Counted from the stretch's first letter, positions 44,703 through 54,111 are shown. The stretch is 64,000 nt of DNA from Allobosea lupini (GCF_900109525.1 NZ_FOAN01000003.1:434001-498000), one strand, 5' to 3'. The notes: generated from the letters alone by a model not told the origin. Numbers and translations are program-made.

Positions 44703-45740
44703 GTGCCGGCCATTCGCCATGTCACCCGTTTGCTGCAAGGTGCCGCCGCGGCGCTCCTCGGCACTCTGTTCGCAGGGTCGGCCTTCGCTGCGCCGACGCA
44801 ATATCCGCTGACCCTCGAGAATTGTCGGGAGAGTGTGACCTTCGCCGCGCCGCCCAAGCGCGTCGTGGCGATCGGCCAGACGCAGACCGAGATCCTCTAC
44901 GCACTCGGCCTCGGCGACCGCGTCGTCGGCACCGCCGTCTGGTTCTCGCCGGTCGCCAAGCCCTATGAGGCGGTGAATGCCAAGGTGAAGCGCCTCGCCG
45001 ACAATGATCCCAGCTTCGAGGCGGTGCTGGCCCAGGAGCCCGATCTCGTCACCGCGATGTTCGAATGGCATGTCGGACCCAACGGCATCGTCGGCAAGCG
45101 CGCCCAGTTCGCCGGGGTCAAGGTGCCGACTTACGTCTCGCCGGCCGATTGCGTCGGCAAGGACAATTCCGGCGCCGGCGACGGCGTACGCACCCAGATG
45201 TTCACGATGGAGCTGGTCTATCGCAACATCCGCGAGTTCGGGCAGATCTTCGATGTCTCCGACCGGGCTGAAGCCCTCGTCGCTGAACTGAAGGCACGCG
45301 AGGACAAGGCGGTCGCGGCCGTCGCCAGCCTCAAGGCCAGGGACGTGCCGGTCGTGGTCTGGTTCTCCAGCCGGGACATCAAGGGCGACGGCTTCATGGC
45401 CGGCAAGAACGGCGTGCCGGCCTACATCCTATCGAAGCTCGGCGCCCGCAACATCATCGCCACCAATGAGGAGTGGCCGCTGGTCGGCTGGGAGAGCATC
45501 GCCGGCGCCAACCCCGCGGTGATCGTCACGGTGAAGATGGATCGCCGCCGCTTCCCGGCCGACGACATCGAGAAGAAGCTCGATTTTCTCAAGACCGATC
45601 CGGTCGCCAGCAAGCTCGATGCGGTGAGGAACCAGCGCATCGTGATCCTGGATGTCGGCGCGACCCGGGCCGGGCTCGATACGGTCGACGGCATCGAGGC
45701 GCTCGCCAAGGCGATCTCCGGCTTCGGCCTCTCCCCTTGA
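44703..45740 (+). CDS. FecB/BtuF-type ABC transporter substrate-binding protein
   Basis: This 345-residue periplasmic protein belongs to the helical-backbone metal/cobalamin receptor family. The GTG start has GAGG 8 bases upstream and yields a signal peptide ending GTLFAGSAFA. Upstream in-frame ATGs (44595-44610) would bury it. PPKRVVAIGQTQTEILYALGL and LAQEPDLVTAMFEW are the family's core blocks. The riboswitch suggests cobalamin or a precursor as ligand, while the Zur-like operator suggests a metal chelate. The stop overlaps the permease start (TTGA). Confidence 0.88.
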   Translation: MPAIRHVTRLLQGAAAALLGTLFAGSAFAAPTQYPLTLENCRESVTFAAPPKRVVAIGQTQTEILYALGLGDRVVGTAVWFSPVAKPYEAVNAKVKRLADNDPSFEAVLAQEPDLVTAMFEWHVGPNGIVGKRAQFAGVKVPTYVSPADCVGKDNSGAGDGVRTQMFTMELVYRNIREFGQIFDVSDRAEALVAELKAREDKAVAAVASLKARDVPVVVWFSSRDIKGDGFMAGKNGVPAYILSKLGARNIIATNEEWPLVGWESIAGANPAVIVTVKMDRRRFPADDIEKKLDFLKTDPVASKLDAVRNQRIVILDVGATRAGLDTVDGIEALAKAISGFGLSP

Positions 45741-46780
45741 GCCACGCTGCCCATGGCCCGAACTGGCCCGCGCGGATCGCCATCGCGGTTGCCTCGCTCG
45801 CTGCGCTGACTATCTCGGTGGCGCTGGCGGTGACGATCGGCGAAATGCGCATCCCGTTCGACACGGCGCTGCGGGCGCTCGGCAACGGGCTGTTCAGCCT
45901 CGACTTTCCCGTCAGCGCGATCCAGCAGGGCGTGATCTTCGACTACCGCCTGAGCCGGGCGCTGATGGCGGGCCTGTGTGGCGGGGCGCTGGCACTCTCC
46001 GGCGCGATCCTGCAGGCGCTCCTGCGCAATCCGCTGGCGGAGCCTTACGTGCTCGGCATCTCCGCCGGCGCCTCGACCGGCGCCGTCGCGGTGCTGATCC
46101 TCGGCGTCGGCATCGGCGGCACGGCGCTGAGCGTCTCGGCCGGCGCCTTCATCGGCTCCTGCGCTGCACTCACCGTGGTCGCGCTGCTGGCGACAGGGGC
46201 GGGCGGGGCGAGCGATCGCGTCATTCTTGCCGGCGTCGCGACCTCGCAGCTCTTCAACGCAGCGACCGCGACGATCGTCACGACCATGGCCAGCGCCGAG
46301 CAGGCGCGCGGTGTGATGTTCTGGCTGCTCGGGAATTTCGGCGGCGTGCGCTGGCCTGACCTCTGGATCGCCGCGCCGGTCGCCTTTATCGGCTTCGCCA
46401 TCTGCATGCTGCACGCCAAGGTGCTCGATGCCTTCGCCTTCGGTGTCGATGCCGCCGCCTCGCTCGGCGTCGCCGTGACGAGGGTGAAGGTCGTGCTCCT
46501 CGCCACGACGGCAGTGATGACCGCGGTGATGGTCTCGATCGTCGGCACGGTCGGCTTCGTCGGTTTGATCATTCCTCATGCCGCCCGTTTCCTCGTCGGC
46601 TCCGGCCATGCCCGTCTGCTGCCGGCCTGCCTCGTCGTCGGCGCGATCTTCATGATCCTCGCGGACATCCTCTCGCGCGTGCTGATCCCGCAGCAGATCC
46701 TGCCGATCGGGGTGGTGACAGCGCTGTTCGGCGCGCCGGTCTTCGCGCTGATCCTCTACCGTGCGAGGCGGCCGGCATGA
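45737..46780 (+). CDS. FecCD/BtuC family ABC transporter permease
   Basis: This 347-residue permease has about ten membrane helices. Family marks are RLSRALMAGLCGGALALSGA, LLRNPLAEPYVLGISAGAS and the coupling region VGTVGFVGLIIPHAARFLVG. The TTG at 45737 overlaps the upstream stop, and the next plausible in-frame start lies well inside the first helix, so TTG is chosen although its ribosome-binding site is poor. It pairs with the ATPase gene, whose ATG overlaps its stop. Confidence 0.9.
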   Translation: MSHAAHGPNWPARIAIAVASLAALTISVALAVTIGEMRIPFDTALRALGNGLFSLDFPVSAIQQGVIFDYRLSRALMAGLCGGALALSGAILQALLRNPLAEPYVLGISAGASTGAVAVLILGVGIGGTALSVSAGAFIGSCAALTVVALLATGAGGASDRVILAGVATSQLFNAATATIVTTMASAEQARGVMFWLLGNFGGVRWPDLWIAAPVAFIGFAICMLHAKVLDAFAFGVDAAASLGVAVTRVKVVLLATTAVMTAVMVSIVGTVGFVGLIIPHAARFLVGSGHARLLPACLVVGAIFMILADILSRVLIPQQILPIGVVTALFGAPVFALILYRARRPA

Positions 46781-47556
46781 CGCTCGCGACCCGTGAGGCG
46801 CGCTGGGGCGCCGCCGGCCGGATGATCGTCGACGGCGTGACGCTGCAGGCGGCGCCCGGCCGCGTGCTCGGGCTGATCGGCCCGAACGGCTCGGGCAAGT
46901 CGAGCCTGCTCAGGCTGCTCTGCCGGCTGCGCAATGTCGCGAGCGGCGTCGTCACGCTCGACGAGCGCGATATCGCCGCCGTGCCCCGGCGCGAGCTCGC
47001 CCGCCGCCTCGCCTTTGTCGAGCAGCAGGCGACGACCGAGATCCAGCTCTCCGTCTGCGACGTTGTCCGGCTCGGCCGCACGCCGCATCGCGCCGCGCTG
47101 GCATCCTGGAACGACGCCGACGAGGCGGCGGTTAACGAGGCGCTGGCGCGGGTCGGGCTGACCGAGCGGCACGACCAGTTCTGGCACACCCTGTCGGGCG
47201 GCGAGCGCCAGCGGGTCCATATCGCCCGCGCGCTGGCGCAGGAACCGAGCGAGCTCATCCTCGACGAGCCGACCAACCATCTCGACATCCAGCACCAGCT
47301 TTCGATCCTGAGCCTGGTCCGCCGCCTCGGCATCACCTGCATCATGGCGCTGCACGACCTCAACCTCGCGGCGATGTTCTGCGACGAGATCGCATTGCTG
47401 CATGAGGGGCGGCTGCAGGCGGCGGGGGCGCCGGACAAGGTTCTGACCGCCGAGGCGATCCAGCGCATCTTCGGCGTCGCCGTTTCGATCCGCGAGGGAG
47501 CGTCGGGGCGCCGGCACATCGAATATCTGATCGAACCGGAACGGAGGCAGTCATGA
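46777..47556 (+). CDS. FecE/BtuD family ABC transporter ATP-binding protein
   Basis: This 259-residue ATPase has Walker A GPNGSGKSS, Q-loop FVEQQATTEI, signature LSGGERQRVHIARAL, Walker B LILDEPTNHLDI and the H-loop MALHDLNLA. That is the usual set for iron-siderophore and cobalamin importers. Starts and stops overlap on both sides (ATGA), so substrate-binding protein, permease, ATPase and methyltransferase form one tightly coupled operon. Confidence 0.95.
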   Translation: MTLATREARWGAAGRMIVDGVTLQAAPGRVLGLIGPNGSGKSSLLRLLCRLRNVASGVVTLDERDIAAVPRRELARRLAFVEQQATTEIQLSVCDVVRLGRTPHRAALASWNDADEAAVNEALARVGLTERHDQFWHTLSGGERQRVHIARALAQEPSELILDEPTNHLDIQHQLSILSLVRRLGITCIMALHDLNLAAMFCDEIALLHEGRLQAAGAPDKVLTAEAIQRIFGVAVSIREGASGRRHIEYLIEPERRQS

Positions 47557-48209
47557 AAGCGGCCGAGGCGCAGGCAGAGGTTTCCGACTACTGGACCCGG
47601 CGCGCTCCGGCCTTCGACGGCGTCGCCTCGCATATCGCGCAGGCTGCGCTATGGCGTGACGTGCTCGCGGCCGCCTTCGAAGCGCACGGCGTAAAGGATG
47701 TCGTCGATCTCGGCACCGGGACCGGTGCCTGTGCGCTGATCGCCGCATCGCTCGGACACCGCGTGCGGGCCTGCGACGGCTCGGAGGGCATGCTTGCCGT
47801 GGCCCGGCAAGCCGCCGCGGCAGCTGGGCTCGACGTCGCTTTCGAACCTGCCCTGATCGAGGAGGCCTCGTTCGAGCCGGGCTCGGCCGACATCGTGACG
47901 CTGCGCAATGTGCTCTGGACGCTGCCAGATCCGATGGCGGCCCTGCGCAAGGCTCACCTCCTCCTGCGCCGGGGCGGGGTGGTCTTCGTCTCGGACGGGC
48001 TCTGGTCGATCGCGCCGCAATATCGCTCGACCTATCCCGAAACGCTCGCCGCGAGCCTGCCGCGCCATGACGGGCTGACCGAGGATGAAGCGCGCACGAT
48101 GCTGAGCGAAGCCGGTTTCGGCGCGGCCCGAAGCTGGCAGCATCTGTTCCCGGCCTCGCCCTATCCCGGCGACGTGCCGATGTTCGTGCTGACGGCGAGG
48201 AAGGGCTGA
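47553..48209 (+). CDS. Class I SAM-dependent methyltransferase
   Basis: This 218-residue protein has SAM-binding motif I VVDLGTGTGACALIAA, acidic post-I residue in VRACDGSEGML, and motif IV IVTLRNVLWTLPDP, typical of the UbiE/Methyltransf_11 group. Its ATG overlaps the ATPase stop (ATGA), so it is made with the importer. It may modify the imported compound or a chelator precursor. No partner enzyme reveals the substrate. The following 210 bases separate it from hemP. Confidence 0.88.
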   Translation: MKAAEAQAEVSDYWTRRAPAFDGVASHIAQAALWRDVLAAAFEAHGVKDVVDLGTGTGACALIAASLGHRVRACDGSEGMLAVARQAAAAAGLDVAFEPALIEEASFEPGSADIVTLRNVLWTLPDPMAALRKAHLLLRRGGVVFVSDGLWSIAPQYRSTYPETLAASLPRHDGLTEDEARTMLSEAGFGAARSWQHLFPASPYPGDVPMFVLTARKG

Positions 48210-48319
48210 CGCTCGCCGTCGGCAGCCTTGAGCACCAGGCTATCGTCCGGCCTTGGCGGCCATAGGCATGCGGTCCCGCGCCATCTCCCACCTTCGGCCT
48301 ACTCGCCTCATCCCGAGTT

Positions 48320-48358
48320 TTGAATGATTATACATGTAAACTATTGTAATTGCTTGTA
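48320..48358 (+). promoter_or_regulatory. AT-rich control region upstream of hemP
   Basis: This is an AT-rich island in otherwise GC-rich sequence. It includes the 8-bp palindrome TACATGTA (48331-48338) and TGCTTGTA (48351-48358), the latter repeated at 59053-59060 upstream of entC. It is the likely iron-responsive promoter region of hemP. No perfect Irr, RirA or Fur box was recognised. Confidence 0.4.
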
Positions 48359-48419
48359 TTTTTGATCTCGGCTAGGCTGGTCGCGTAGTCGCCGCAGCTT
48401 ATCGTTCCGAGCCATTTTC

Positions 48420-48629
48420 ATGAACAGCCAGCCACTCTTTTCAGCCCTGACCGGTCCCGGATGCCTCGATCGGGTCCGTAGCCTGCCTCATCCGGCGGCG
48501 ATGCGACCGGCGAGGACGATGGCCAGCGCGGCGGTCTTCAAGGGCGAGACGGAGATCGGCATCGAGCATCGCGGCGAGCTCTATCGTCTCAGGATCACGC
48601 GGCAGGGAAAGCTGATCCTGACCAAATGA
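48420..48629 (+). CDS. hemP: Hemin uptake protein HemP
   Basis: This is a 69-residue protein with a variable N-terminal half and the HemP signature in the last 28 residues: KGETEIGIEHRGELYRLRI and then the ending GKLILTK. HemP/HmuP acts as a small co-activator of haem-uptake gene expression in rhizobia. Here it stands at the head of a siderophore locus rather than beside a haem receptor. A shorter start inside the frame (M28 or M34) would keep the whole signature. Confidence 0.9.
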   Translation: MNSQPLFSALTGPGCLDRVRSLPHPAAMRPARTMASAAVFKGETEIGIEHRGELYRLRITRQGKLILTK

Positions 48630-48752
48630 CGGCTGTCCTCGGGGCACCGCCGCAGATCGCATTGTCGCAGATCACCTGGCCGCCTCGCGCGGCCGCAAAG
48701 GCTCGATGAGGCCCTGTCGCGAACGGGCCGGCAACCGCAAGGAATCCAGACC

Positions 48753-49586
48753 ATGACCCATGCCGCTGAAACGGGCGTGCCGGACGGGCGCTTGCCGAAG
48801 CGCCAGCGTCACAAGGTGGCTCTGCGCCGCCTCGACGTCCTGCGCGTGGCCGATCTCAGCCCGTCGATGCGCCGGGTGACGCTCGGCGGCCCTGAGCTCG
48901 ATGGCTTTGTCAGCCTCGGTTTCGACGATCATGTGAAGATGTTCTTCGCAGCGCCCGGCGAAACGCAACCGGTCCTGCCAATCGTCGGTCCGGACGGGCT
49001 CGCCTTCCCCGAGAGCGGCCCGCGGCCGCTGGCGCGCGACTTCACGCCGCGGCGCCATGATCCGCAGGCGGGCGAGCTCGATATCGACTTCGCCCTGCTG
49101 CATGACGGGCCGGCCAGCAATTGGGCGGTGCAGGTCAAGCCCGGTGATGCCGCCTGGATCGCCGGCCCGCGAGGTTCCTTCGTCGTACCCTTCGATTTCG
49201 ACTGGCATCTGCTGGTCGCCGACGAGACCGGGCTGCCTGCTCTGGCGCGGCGCCTGGAGGAGCTGCCGCCGGGCAGCCGAGCGCTCGCTTTGGTCGAGGT
49301 CGGTGGAGCGGAGGACGAACTGCCCCTGCATCGCTTCGACCGCATCGAGGTGATCTGGGTTCATCGTGCCGCCGGGGCGCAACCGGGTGCGGCGCTGCTC
49401 GCTGCCTTGCCAGCCCTGGCTTTCCCCGATGGCGACTACTTCGCCTGGCTCGCCTGTGAATCCAGCGCCGCCAAGCAGTTGCGCAGCGTCCTCGTCGACG
49501 AGCGGGGCGCCAATCGCAAATGGGTCCGCGCCCATGGCTACTGGCGCCGTGGCGCCGTCGCCGTCCACGACGATTTCGACGAGTGA
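48753..49586 (+). CDS. Siderophore-interacting protein (ViuB-like ferric-siderophore reductase)
   Basis: This 277-residue flavoprotein has the FAD-binding-9 domain (SPSMRRVTLGGPELDGF, then FDDHVKMFF) and the SIP C-terminal domain, ending with KWVRAHGYWRRG. Proteins of this family reduce or release iron from ferric siderophores in the cytoplasm, ViuB being the vibriobactin example. It lies between hemP and the first NRPS gene on the same strand, 53 bases before the NRPS start. Confidence 0.92.
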   Translation: MTHAAETGVPDGRLPKRQRHKVALRRLDVLRVADLSPSMRRVTLGGPELDGFVSLGFDDHVKMFFAAPGETQPVLPIVGPDGLAFPESGPRPLARDFTPRRHDPQAGELDIDFALLHDGPASNWAVQVKPGDAAWIAGPRGSFVVPFDFDWHLLVADETGLPALARRLEELPPGSRALALVEVGGAEDELPLHRFDRIEVIWVHRAAGAQPGAALLAALPALAFPDGDYFAWLACESSAAKQLRSVLVDERGANRKWVRAHGYWRRGAVAVHDDFDE

Positions 49587-49639
49587 GGCGGCCGTCCCGC
49601 CATCCATCGACATCTGCCGAAGCCCAGAGGAGACCAGCA

Positions 49640-52615
49640 ATGGCTGCCGACTTCGACCATGTGCTGACGCGCGAGGAGCAGCGGCGGCTCGACGCTGCCT
49701 TCCAGACGCTCTCGGGGCGAGCGACGCGAAGCGAGGCTGCAGCACCGGGCCCGACCGAATACGAGGAACATGTCTGGCTGGCGCAGCAGCAGGTGCCCGA
49801 CGCCGTGCTCAAGCATGTCGTGGCGTGCCGGCTGACTGGCGAGCCCGATCTGGCGCGCCTCGTCGGTGCGATCCGCGATGTCGTGCGCGCCTGGCCTGGC
49901 CTGAACGCCCGTTTCCGCTTCGGCGAGGATGGCGAACTGCACAAGCGTTTCGCCGGAGAAGAAGGCCGCACCGTCAGCCTGATCCGGGCCGATACGTTGG
50001 AGCAGGCGACCGCAGCGATCCTCGATCGGCAGGCGGCAAGCTGGGACAGCGATCGCCAGCCGCCTTTCGAGGCGCTTGTGATCAGCTGCCCGCAGGAGAC
50101 CGTTCTTGCGCTGGTCCTGCACCGCGTCCTCGATGCGATGCACCCAGCTGCCGAGCTTCTGCAGGCGCTTGGCAAGGCCTATGCGGGCGAGCCGATCCTG
50201 CCCGCCTCCATGATGGCGCGGAACCCCGGCACGCCGCTGTTCGCGGCCGGTGAAGCCTCGTCGATGCTGCCTGGCTGGATGCGCCAGCCCGGGATCGCAG
50301 CCTCGGAGATCGTCGATTTCGCTACGATCCGTGTTGCGCGCCCCGAACGGGCTCTGGCCGGCCGATACGGCGCCATGATCGGGCCGGAAGCCCTCAACGG
50401 CCTCCCACCGGATGCGTCGGATCAGGCGGTTCTCGCCCATCTCGCCGCGCTCTTCGCCCGCTACCTCTCCGCTCTGTCCGGCAAACGCGAGATCGACCTG
50501 ATGATCCCGGCCGGGTGGCGCGCGCAGGTCGGCGACCCCCCATCATCCGTCACCGGCGGAGACGCTGTCGTCCTGACGGTGGACGGACAGGCGCCGGCGG
50601 AGATCATCGTTCGTGCGATTCAGGACCGGCTCGGCCGGACGGCGAACGCTGCGATGTCGCAGACGCGCCGCACGGCTACTGCCGAGCGGCCGATACTGTT
50701 CGTCAGCTGGCTCGGCGATCCCACAGGCTGCCTAGGGATTCCGGGCGTATCGATCGAACGGTTGCCGCTGCCGACTCTGGAGACGCGCCCCGATCTCGCC
50801 TTCGCCGTCGGGCGCGGCAGGCTGGGCGGCGTCGCGGTCGAGCTCGTCACGGGGCAGGGGCTGTCGCCGCGGATCGGCCCCGTTCTGCTGGAGCGCTTCC
50901 TGGCCTGGCTGACGGAAGGGGAGGCTGCCTTGCCTGGTGTCGCGTCTGCCCCCGTCGAACTGACCGGGGCCGCGTCTCCAGCATCGGCCGCCGAGCCTGC
51001 GACCGAAGCAGTGACCGCCCTCATCCTCGCCGAGTTCCGCGCCGCCCTCAACGCGCCGGAACTGGGACCTGACGATGATTTCTTCGACCATGGCGGCCAT
51101 TCCCTGATCGCGACGCGCATCATCGGCCGCCTGCTCAGCCAGCACGGCATCGAGCTGCACTTCAACGACCTGTTCAGCTATCCGAGTGCCGCCGCACTCG
51201 CCAGGAAGGCGCGCCGTACTGGCGAGGCGAGCCTGGAACCGTCGCGAACCGCGCCGATCGATGAGGCGCCGAGCGCGCCGCTCTCGCTGGCGCAGGCCTC
51301 GCTGTGGAAGGCCTATGCCGCCTTCGGCTTCAACGAGATCTTCAACCTGCCCTTCGCGCTCGATTTCCTCGATCCGGTCGATGAAGCGCTCTATGAGCGC
51401 GCCTTCACCGATGTGCTGGAGCGCCATCCCGGCCTGCGCAGCCTGTTCCGGCAGGAAGGTGAGGACATGGTCCAGCAGGTCGTGCCGACGGCCGAACTGT
51501 CGCAGTACAAGTGGTTCTGGACGAGCGCCGAGAGCGCAGGCGTCACTCGCCGCGACGAGGCACTGCACCATTTCGACCTGGCGAAGGAGCTGCCCTTCCG
51601 CCTGCGCTTCCTGATCGATCCTGCGACGGGCCGGCAGGTGCTGTCCTTCCTGTTCCATCATGTCGTGCTCGACGAATGGTCGGTCAACCTGATGATGGAC
51701 GAGATCGCCTATTGCTACCGCGTGCGTGCGGCCGGCGGCATGCCGGTCTGGTCGGACGCGCCGGCGCCCTTCCACGAATTCGCCCGCCTCCAGGCCGCCG
51801 CCGGCGTCGACCAGGCGCACCTCGGCTACTGGACCGACATGTTGCGCGGGGCGCCGCAGCCGCAGCCGATCCTCCGGCGTCAGGACCGGGCCGAGCCTGC
51901 CTGTGAGGAGGCGTCCGCCGCCGGCGGCTGGGTCGAGTTCAAGCTCGACCGGGAGGCGACGGAGCGGCTCTATGCCCTCGCCAGGCAGAGCAGCGCTTCG
52001 CTGTTCAACGTGGTCTATGCCGGCATCGCCGCCTCGCTGCGCCAGCTCGGCTCGCTCCCGGAACTGGTGGTCGGCACCTCGGCCTCGGGCCGTAGCGACG
52101 CCGCCTTCTTCGACACGGTCGGCTATTTCACCACCGTCATCGCCCATCGCATCCGCTTCGACGAGGCGATGAGCCTCGGCGGCCTGGTCGGCCAGATCAG
52201 GAACCTGGTCAACGAGTCGCTGCCGTGGAGCGAGATTCCGATCGATCTGGTCGAGGAGGCGCTCGGCATGACGCCAGGCCGCGATCATCTGTTCGAGGTC
52301 TTCATCCAGATCCACGCCAAGAACAAGCTGAACGGCGAGCTGGCGTTGCCGGACGGGCGCGGCATCGCCTTCCGGCAGGTCGATCCCGAGCGGCACGAGT
52401 CCATGCTCGGCCTGCATTTCGAGGTGATGGAGGAAGCCGATCTTTCCGGCGAGCGCTCGATCCGCGTGCTGATGAGCTATCGCTCCGAGCACTACGGGCC
52501 GCAGGAGGTCGAGAAGATCAGGGCGACGACCAGCGCTGTCTTAGCGCTGATGGGCCGGGCCGGCGGGGCGCAGGTGACGCTGGCCGAGCTGGGCGCGCAT
52601 TTGCCGGAGGGGTGA
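49640..52615 (+). CDS. NRPS: degenerate C - PCP - C (equivalent to the C-terminal half of VibF)
   Basis: This 991-residue protein has three domains. The first condensation-like domain (about 10-440) has LHRVLDA at residues 160-166 where HHxxxDG is expected; the first His and the Gly are lost. The PCP (about 450-520) is intact, with DDDFFDHGGHSLIATR and the phosphopantetheine serine at 488. The second C domain (about 540-985) has HHVVLDEW at 673. There is no A or TE domain. The order C1(inactive)-PCP-C2 is that of VibF's second half, which passes the aryl-oxazoline onto a polyamine. AGAGGAGA precedes the start. Confidence 0.88.
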   Translation: MAADFDHVLTREEQRRLDAAFQTLSGRATRSEAAAPGPTEYEEHVWLAQQQVPDAVLKHVVACRLTGEPDLARLVGAIRDVVRAWPGLNARFRFGEDGELHKRFAGEEGRTVSLIRADTLEQATAAILDRQAASWDSDRQPPFEALVISCPQETVLALVLHRVLDAMHPAAELLQALGKAYAGEPILPASMMARNPGTPLFAAGEASSMLPGWMRQPGIAASEIVDFATIRVARPERALAGRYGAMIGPEALNGLPPDASDQAVLAHLAALFARYLSALSGKREIDLMIPAGWRAQVGDPPSSVTGGDAVVLTVDGQAPAEIIVRAIQDRLGRTANAAMSQTRRTATAERPILFVSWLGDPTGCLGIPGVSIERLPLPTLETRPDLAFAVGRGRLGGVAVELVTGQGLSPRIGPVLLERFLAWLTEGEAALPGVASAPVELTGAASPASAAEPATEAVTALILAEFRAALNAPELGPDDDFFDHGGHSLIATRIIGRLLSQHGIELHFNDLFSYPSAAALARKARRTGEASLEPSRTAPIDEAPSAPLSLAQASLWKAYAAFGFNEIFNLPFALDFLDPVDEALYERAFTDVLERHPGLRSLFRQEGEDMVQQVVPTAELSQYKWFWTSAESAGVTRRDEALHHFDLAKELPFRLRFLIDPATGRQVLSFLFHHVVLDEWSVNLMMDEIAYCYRVRAAGGMPVWSDAPAPFHEFARLQAAAGVDQAHLGYWTDMLRGAPQPQPILRRQDRAEPACEEASAAGGWVEFKLDREATERLYALARQSSASLFNVVYAGIAASLRQLGSLPELVVGTSASGRSDAAFFDTVGYFTTVIAHRIRFDEAMSLGGLVGQIRNLVNESLPWSEIPIDLVEEALGMTPGRDHLFEVFIQIHAKNKLNGELALPDGRGIAFRQVDPERHESMLGLHFEVMEEADLSGERSIRVLMSYRSEHYGPQEVEKIRATTSAVLALMGRAGGAQVTLAELGAHLPEG

Positions 52616-52636
52616 ACGTCCGCCAGCGCCGCCATT

Positions 52637-52730
52637 GTCGTCATGGTCGGGCTTGTCCCGACCATCCACGTCCTCCTTCGCGCAGGGCCGTGTTCAAGAC
52701 GTGGATGCTCGCCACGAGGGCGAGCATGAC
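52637..52730 (-). repeat. Dispersed intergenic repeat, family A, copy 2
   Basis: The reverse complement reproduces both ends of the element at 18150-18247: GTCATGCTCGCCC and GGCGAGCATCCACGTC, then GACGTGGAT and GTCGGGACAAGCCCGACCATGA. It lies between two convergent NRPS genes. Confidence 0.8.
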
Positions 52731-52743
52731 GACGTCATCATGG

Positions 52744-54111
52744 TCACACCAAGCCGAGCGCATCCTTTTGCAGCTCCGCCAGAAGCTCTTCAACCGGACG
52801 AGCCAGCGCCTCCGGAGCTAGAGCTCGCGCCAGGAAGGCCGGCAACGCCTCGCCGTGACGCGCGAACGACTCCCTGGCGAACATCGCCGGGTCGGCCGAC
52901 ATCGCGAATGACAGCTCGCTGCCGTCGTCCTCGCCGCGGAAGGTGAGGTCGATGCCTTCGCCCTGCCCGCTGCCCGTGATCTCCCGCGTCACCTTGCAGC
53001 CATCGAAGCTCGGGGCGCTGAACGGCAGGACATTGATCAATGGCGAGAAGAAATAGCGGCTGCCCGCGGGCATGCCGTTGTCCATCGCGATCTGCTCGAT
53101 CCGATAGCGGCCATGACGGCGCTGCATCCTCAGCGTCGCGGCGTTCTCGCGCAGGACGTCTTCGAAGCTGTCCTGTGATCCGAAGGACAGATGGAACGGC
53201 AGGATGTTGACGACCATGGCGGGCGTGTGGGCGGCGAGACTGCCCCAGCGGCTCATGAAGGGCAGCCAGAAGGCTAGTACGTCCCGTCCGTCGATCCGCT
53301 GTCGCGGGAGGTGGAGCGCAAGATAGAGCCCGGAAAGGAGCACCAACAGGTCGGGCCAGCCGATGCCGGTCTCCTGCGAGATCCGGCGCAAGCCGGCGCT
53401 CACATCCGCCGGCAGTACGCCATAGACTTCGTGCGGCGCTTCGCCAGCCTGCTTGTCGCCACGATGCAGGATCGGCAGCGGCGCGTGCGCGGCGAACTCG
53501 TCCCGCCAATAGGCGCGGTCGCTCGCATGGCGGCGGCTGGCGCGATAGGCCTCCTCTTCTGCGATGAAGCTGGCGAAGGGGTGGAAGGCCGGGCCGGCGT
53601 CACTCCGTGTGAGGCGCTGCGAATAGAGCTGGCCGCAGCGCTGCTCGATCAGCGTGAAGCCATAGCCATCGAGGACGATATGGTGGGCGCGGATGTACCA
53701 GAGATAGCGTTGTTTGCCGAGGTGCAGCAGCCAGGTTGCCGCGAGGCCGGCGCCGCGCAGGTCGAGCGGCGCCGCGACGTCCGCCTCCATCCGCGCTCTT
53801 GCCTCCTGCAGAGGATCGGCGATGCCCGTCAGATCGATCTGCTGCAGAATGGGCCGCAGTTGCGGATCACAGCTCTGAAGCGGTGCCTCGCGACCCGCCT
53901 CGACATGGAAGCGCACGCAGAGCGCGTCAGATTCGGCGATGGTCTGGGTGATGGCCGCGACAAGTGCCTGCCCGTCCGTGACGCCGTCGATGTCGAGGCA
54001 ATGCGCGACGGTTGCGATCGGCTCGTCAGGGTGGAAGGTGAATTCCTCCCAGAAATCGAGCTGCGGCAGAGTGAGCGGCATCAGAGCGCGGCGCGAATCG
54101 GCCTGCGACAT
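52744..54111 (-). CDS. Free-standing NRPS condensation domain (VibH-like)
   Basis: This 455-residue protein is a single C domain. The catalytic motif HHIVLDG is complete at residues 143-149, and the later RYFFSPLINVLPF block fits the EntF/VibH branch. In vibriobactin assembly the free VibH joins DHB from the aryl carrier protein to a soluble polyamine, and the same role is inferred here. AGGAG stands 6 bases before the ATG. It is the last gene of the leftward NRPS operon, separated from the previous one by 143 bases of palindromic DNA. Confidence 0.9.
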   Translation of the reverse strand: MSQADSRRALMPLTLPQLDFWEEFTFHPDEPIATVAHCLDIDGVTDGQALVAAITQTIAESDALCVRFHVEAGREAPLQSCDPQLRPILQQIDLTGIADPLQEARARMEADVAAPLDLRGAGLAATWLLHLGKQRYLWYIRAHHIVLDGYGFTLIEQRCGQLYSQRLTRSDAGPAFHPFASFIAEEEAYRASRRHASDRAYWRDEFAAHAPLPILHRGDKQAGEAPHEVYGVLPADVSAGLRRISQETGIGWPDLLVLLSGLYLALHLPRQRIDGRDVLAFWLPFMSRWGSLAAHTPAMVVNILPFHLSFGSQDSFEDVLRENAATLRMQRRHGRYRIEQIAMDNGMPAGSRYFFSPLINVLPFSAPSFDGCKVTREITGSGQGEGIDLTFRGEDDGSELSFAMSADPAMFARESFARHGEALPAFLARALAPEALARPVEELLAELQKDALGLV

